Source: Bacteroidota bacterium (GTDB taxonomy: Bacteria; Bacteroidota; Bacteroidia; UBA8524). From it: a stretch of DNA of 64,000 nt. The notes under the pieces are model-generated. The model had not been told where the DNA came from, ran no database searches, and saw only the letters and a program-made list of their open reading frames with translations. Every line of letters begins with the position of its first letter. Position 1 is the stretch's first letter. The stretch covers positions 186,001-250,000 of the forward strand of contig WBUH01000004.1 in NCBI GenBank assembly GCA_008933805.1. The letters are read 5' to 3'. Below are positions 62,301 to 64,000 of the stretch, piece after piece. Both the position numbers and the translations under genes were made by a program.

Positions 62301-63073
62301 GTAGTACTAATGGTTGAGTTAATAGGATTACCGCCAATTGTACCATTTACATTAGCTTTTACGGGAATGTTGCTTAATGAGTTTGAGCCTACGTTCCTGA
62401 TGGTTACGTTAACGCTATCATTTGCGCTACCGCATTGTCCGGCAAGCATAACAGCATCAAGTGATGCTCCGTTGTTTGCCACAACGCTTGAGTACACTTT
62501 AAGGTTATCAACCTGCCACCACCAAGAGTAGTTACCGCGCCAGCGAAAACGAACACGAGCGTTGGCTTTATTTGCAATAAAAGAAGTAACATTTACTGAA
62601 TCGGTGACCCATGCAAGCTGGGAAGTACCGTTGGCTACTTGATTCCAGTTAAGTCCGTCAAAAACCTCAACGGCCCAACTACCGCCAAAACCGGATTGAA
62701 ATTGATGATCCCACTTCACCCAAACGTTATTATAACCTCGGGTATTGATGATTGGCGTGGTTAAACTAATATCCTCGGCAAGAGCATTGTTTGAGTAATT
62801 GTCACTATCAAAACAGGCAACCTTACCGGATGCAGGGGCACTGATGGTTCGGTTACCTACGTTATTAAAACGCCAATAGTCAACACCAAAGTCACCTTGG
62901 GTAATTACATTCGACCAGTTGTTGTAGGGGAAAATGTTAACGCCGGCCGGGAAAGCATCGAAGTTTTCGTCAACATGATAATAGGTTTGGGCCTTCGTGG
63001 AGCTTAGGATTCCAAAAGCTGACAGCAATAATAGGCCCAATTTCTTAAGACTAATTGGTAAATAAGGTTTCAT
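59306..63073 (-). CDS. Giant PKD-repeat secreted protein with T9SS sorting domain (paralogue 3)
   Basis: 1255 residues with a signal peptide (KKLGLLLLSAFGILSSTKAQ). A MAM-like N-terminal domain (VKWDHQFQSGFGGSWAVEVFDGLNWNQV ... RWRGNYSWWWQVDNL), a middle beta region and about six PKD-like domains (FLWDFGDGTTSNLMNP, YVWDFGDGSPFGAGS, YVWNFDDGSISSSTS, FNWDFNDGNFSNTEN) follow. A type A sorting domain (LAVYPNPSNGVFVIDY ... FSIKLSLKK) ends it. It is closest in architecture to paralogue 1, indicating tandem duplication. Confidence 0.92.
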   Translation of the reverse strand: MKPYLPISLKKLGLLLLSAFGILSSTKAQTYYHVDENFDAFPAGVNIFPYNNWSNVITQGDFGVDYWRFNNVGNRTISAPASGKVACFDSDNYSNNALAEDISLTTPIINTRGYNNVWVKWDHQFQSGFGGSWAVEVFDGLNWNQVANGTSQLAWVTDSVNVTSFIANKANARVRFRWRGNYSWWWQVDNLKVYSSVVANNGASLDAVMLAGQCGSANDSVNVTIRNVGSNSLSNIPVKANVNGTIGGNPINSTISTTYTGTLVPGQIVSFKIGGFNTLLGGSINYSTYTEVGSDPDRTNDTTKVTGYSIFGTPSVPTPSNVTRCGAGTVVLDGAIASGNTGIWYNSASSTSPIWSGSTFTTPLMMPPSSQTYYVSQAKTSTYRTLTTGFGGNVWWGAGNPGGNMFSVKALSNIIIDSLSAHINNINSVDISVYYKQGTYVGFETNPSAWTLLNTVTRNGAGAGNPASIKINPLTIRAGETYSFYIRASYEMLFTSGSNNFVNADLEVSAGKAISGTFSTVANDFTWNGNLFYRIFCESNKAAVTAIANPAPSNSNYSPRTPFAGTINSGTLANPDIVSPPDVIGYDILPPSGFANSAYGSTWTFTSVVFKTLNGTNVPTADYALTNPSSSGNGRIVFTPSTPFIDSVVKVTYIIKRNDNGCDTTIERYIYIAPRPDADFSVLNVCDGDLANFANGSTILPSATMSFLWDFGDGTTSNLMNPSKKYATHGTYNVKLYAVSNLGYKDSVTKTVLVYEIPKVNFTFVNACEGTSVQMSDNSTLPAGTPTYVWDFGDGSPFGAGSATSKLYANPGIYYVKLTVIVNNCKSDMSKYVTQAPRAVPAFSFPALQCDNANINFTNNTPALPFGTIGYVWNFDDGSISSSTSPSHSYSAFRTYNVRLITSTDMGCIDSTTQAVTLRESPKPTFNNSAISCTNSPIDFTNTTNVPVGGMNIFNWDFNDGNFSNTENPTHTYNAEGSYTVVLKVDNTNGCSGTSNKVIVVSERPTADFASADVCEGETTQFTNNSYTSNSATPLTYAWDFGNTKTSSARDTSFIYATPGTYPVSLITSVANGCSDTITKQLKVNPKPVVDIVIASALSKDGTFNFTTNTVGAKYQWLFSDGGNSTQKDTTYRFLTSGVMQVVLKVTSADGCVGISNRSLFVNPLSVDVTGIAGKLAVYPNPSNGVFVIDYRNIAEGDITAINITDMLGRVVVESITPVVGNEGTIDLSSLAAGIYYLNAETRQGPFSIKLSLKK

Positions 63074-63152
63074 TTGAGTTTAGAGTTTACATATCCTAAT
63101 TACAATTTAATGACAGTATTAACCAAAACCAAGAAAAACCTTGCTTTTTAGA

Positions 63153-63193
63153 CAAAAAAAACACCCCTTGAGCAATTAATGCCCAAGGGGTGT
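63153..63193 (-). terminator. Terminator of paralogue 4
   Basis: ACACCCCTTGAGC and GCCCAAGGGGTGT form a long stem around AATTAAT. On the minus strand it is followed by TTTTTTTGTC, 20 bp after the stop at 63214. Confidence 0.82.
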
Positions 63194-63213
63194 AGAAATT
63201 TTGTAACTTATTG

Positions 63214-64000
63214 TTACTTAACCATTGTTACTTTTTGGCTGTATGTTTTACCATCAGCATCAGTAATTGTAACTAAGTAAATACCTGCATTGTATTGGCT
63301 GATATCAAACGATACTTCTGAAGTAGTTGATACTGGCTCAATTTCAGCAACTTTTTTACCCAAGATATCAGTAACCTTAACAGCAGTAATGCTTGAGTTA
63401 CCGTTATAGCGGATGAAGAAGCGACCTGAAGCAGGGTTAGGATAAACAACCATGTTTGCGTTGTTAACGCTTTCAGCAGATAGTGGGTTAACAAACACAT
63501 CAGTGCTGGCCATGTTAACACAACCTTCTGGAGAAGTTACAATCAACTTAACGCTCCATTTTGCACCAAATGGGAATTTGTAAACAGGGTTTTGTACTTC
63601 TGATGAACCACCATCACCAAATAGCCACTTGTAAGTAACATTTGTTGTGTTGGTAGAGAATTTCATTGTACCGTCGCCTGTAGCGTTTGATGCAATAGCA
63701 ATATTAACTGCTGGTATAGCTGCTACCACAGCGGTTGCAGTTGCAGTATCAGAACATCCGGCACCGGTTGATGCAATCATTGTAACATTATAGCTACCTG
63801 CGCTGGTGTAAGTTTCTGATGGATTGGTTGAAGTTGAAGTGTTGCTGTTACCAAAGTTCCAAGTATAGCTTAGTGTACCTGTGCTGATGGTTGAGTTGTT
63901 TTTAAACTCAGATGGTTTACCCAAGCAAACCCTGTCAACAACAAAATCAGCAGTAGGTTTAAGGTTAACTGTAACATCGCTTTCTTTAACACCTTCGCAA
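63214..64000 (-). CDS. Giant PKD-repeat T9SS protein (paralogue 4), C-terminal part only
   Basis: An open frame runs from the right window edge. About 261 residues are visible, with at least two PKD-like units (YTWNFGNSNTSTSTNPSETYTSAGSYNV and YKWLFGDGGSSEVQNPVYKF). A type A sorting domain (MVVYPNPASGRFFIRY ... GKTYSQKVTMVK) ends it. The frame is continuous upstream of the first internal ATG at 63924 (CEGVKESDVTVNLKPTADFV), so the gene is simply truncated by the window. Confidence 0.92.
   Translation of the reverse strand, partial: CEGVKESDVTVNLKPTADFVVDRVCLGKPSEFKNNSTISTGTLSYTWNFGNSNTSTSTNPSETYTSAGSYNVTMIASTGAGCSDTATATAVVAAIPAVNIAIASNATGDGTMKFSTNTTNVTYKWLFGDGGSSEVQNPVYKFPFGAKWSVKLIVTSPEGCVNMASTDVFVNPLSAESVNNANMVVYPNPASGRFFIRYNGNSSITAVKVTDILGKKVAEIEPVSTTSEVSFDISQYNAGIYLVTITDADGKTYSQKVTMVK

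Overview
The window is a piece of a Bacteroidota chromosome. The signs are several secreted proteins ending in type IX secretion (T9SS) sorting domains, an LptD-like outer-membrane protein, a LytTR/histidine-kinase pair, sparse Shine-Dalgarno sequences, TAnnTTTG-type -7 boxes and a typical Bacteroidota tyrosine recombinase. I cannot assign a lower rank.

Region 1 (1-2.5 kb and 27.1-28.5 kb) is the most unusual part. A divergent DeoR/WYL-type regulator (cut by the window edge) and a TROVE/vWA (Ro60/Rsr) protein are followed by a tRNA-like gene. About 24.6 kb further on lies a head-to-tail array of ten short RNA units. Each unit has its own private closing helix, a shared TGCCGT...GATACTTCG core, a second helix, and (in most) pieces of tRNA: T-arms, and in at least three units a circularly permuted tRNA in which the 3' half precedes the 5' half. 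I read these as Ro60-binding Y RNAs with tRNA-mimic modules. The 24.4 kb between them is a mobile element bounded by a perfect 17-bp repeat (2588-2604 and 26938-26954). Before insertion the array would have sat directly downstream of the TROVE gene.

Region 2 (2588-26954) is an integrative element. It holds an integrase, small HTH and zinc-ribbon genes, a winged-helix replication-like protein, and an AT-rich cargo zone with OB-fold and membrane proteins, a possible degenerate nuclease, a SRAP peptidase and an HNH protein. These are followed by a DnaE-type polymerase with DinB (translesion synthesis), a structured intergenic region with a candidate ncRNA, a lipoprotein and two T9SS cargo proteins. 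A 16-bp near-palindrome (CAACAAC-NN-GTTGTTG) recurs about ten times from 3.9 to 19.0 kb, in genes and between them. I recognise no relaxase or conjugation genes.

Region 3 (28.5-51.5 kb) is ordinary chromosome. It carries a metallophosphatase, an AraC regulator with NmrA-like and DUF1772 genes, a methyltransferase and a methyltransferase-glycosyltransferase fusion, MiaE, NADAR, FtsK, HldD, a two-component pair, LptD, an amidase, a PiT phosphate transporter and a Crp-family regulator. Intergenic spaces carry clusters of palindromes whose stems change while their centres stay conserved.

Region 4 (51.5-64 kb) is a tandem set of four paralogous giant PKD-repeat T9SS proteins, each followed by a strong terminator. 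The last runs off the window.
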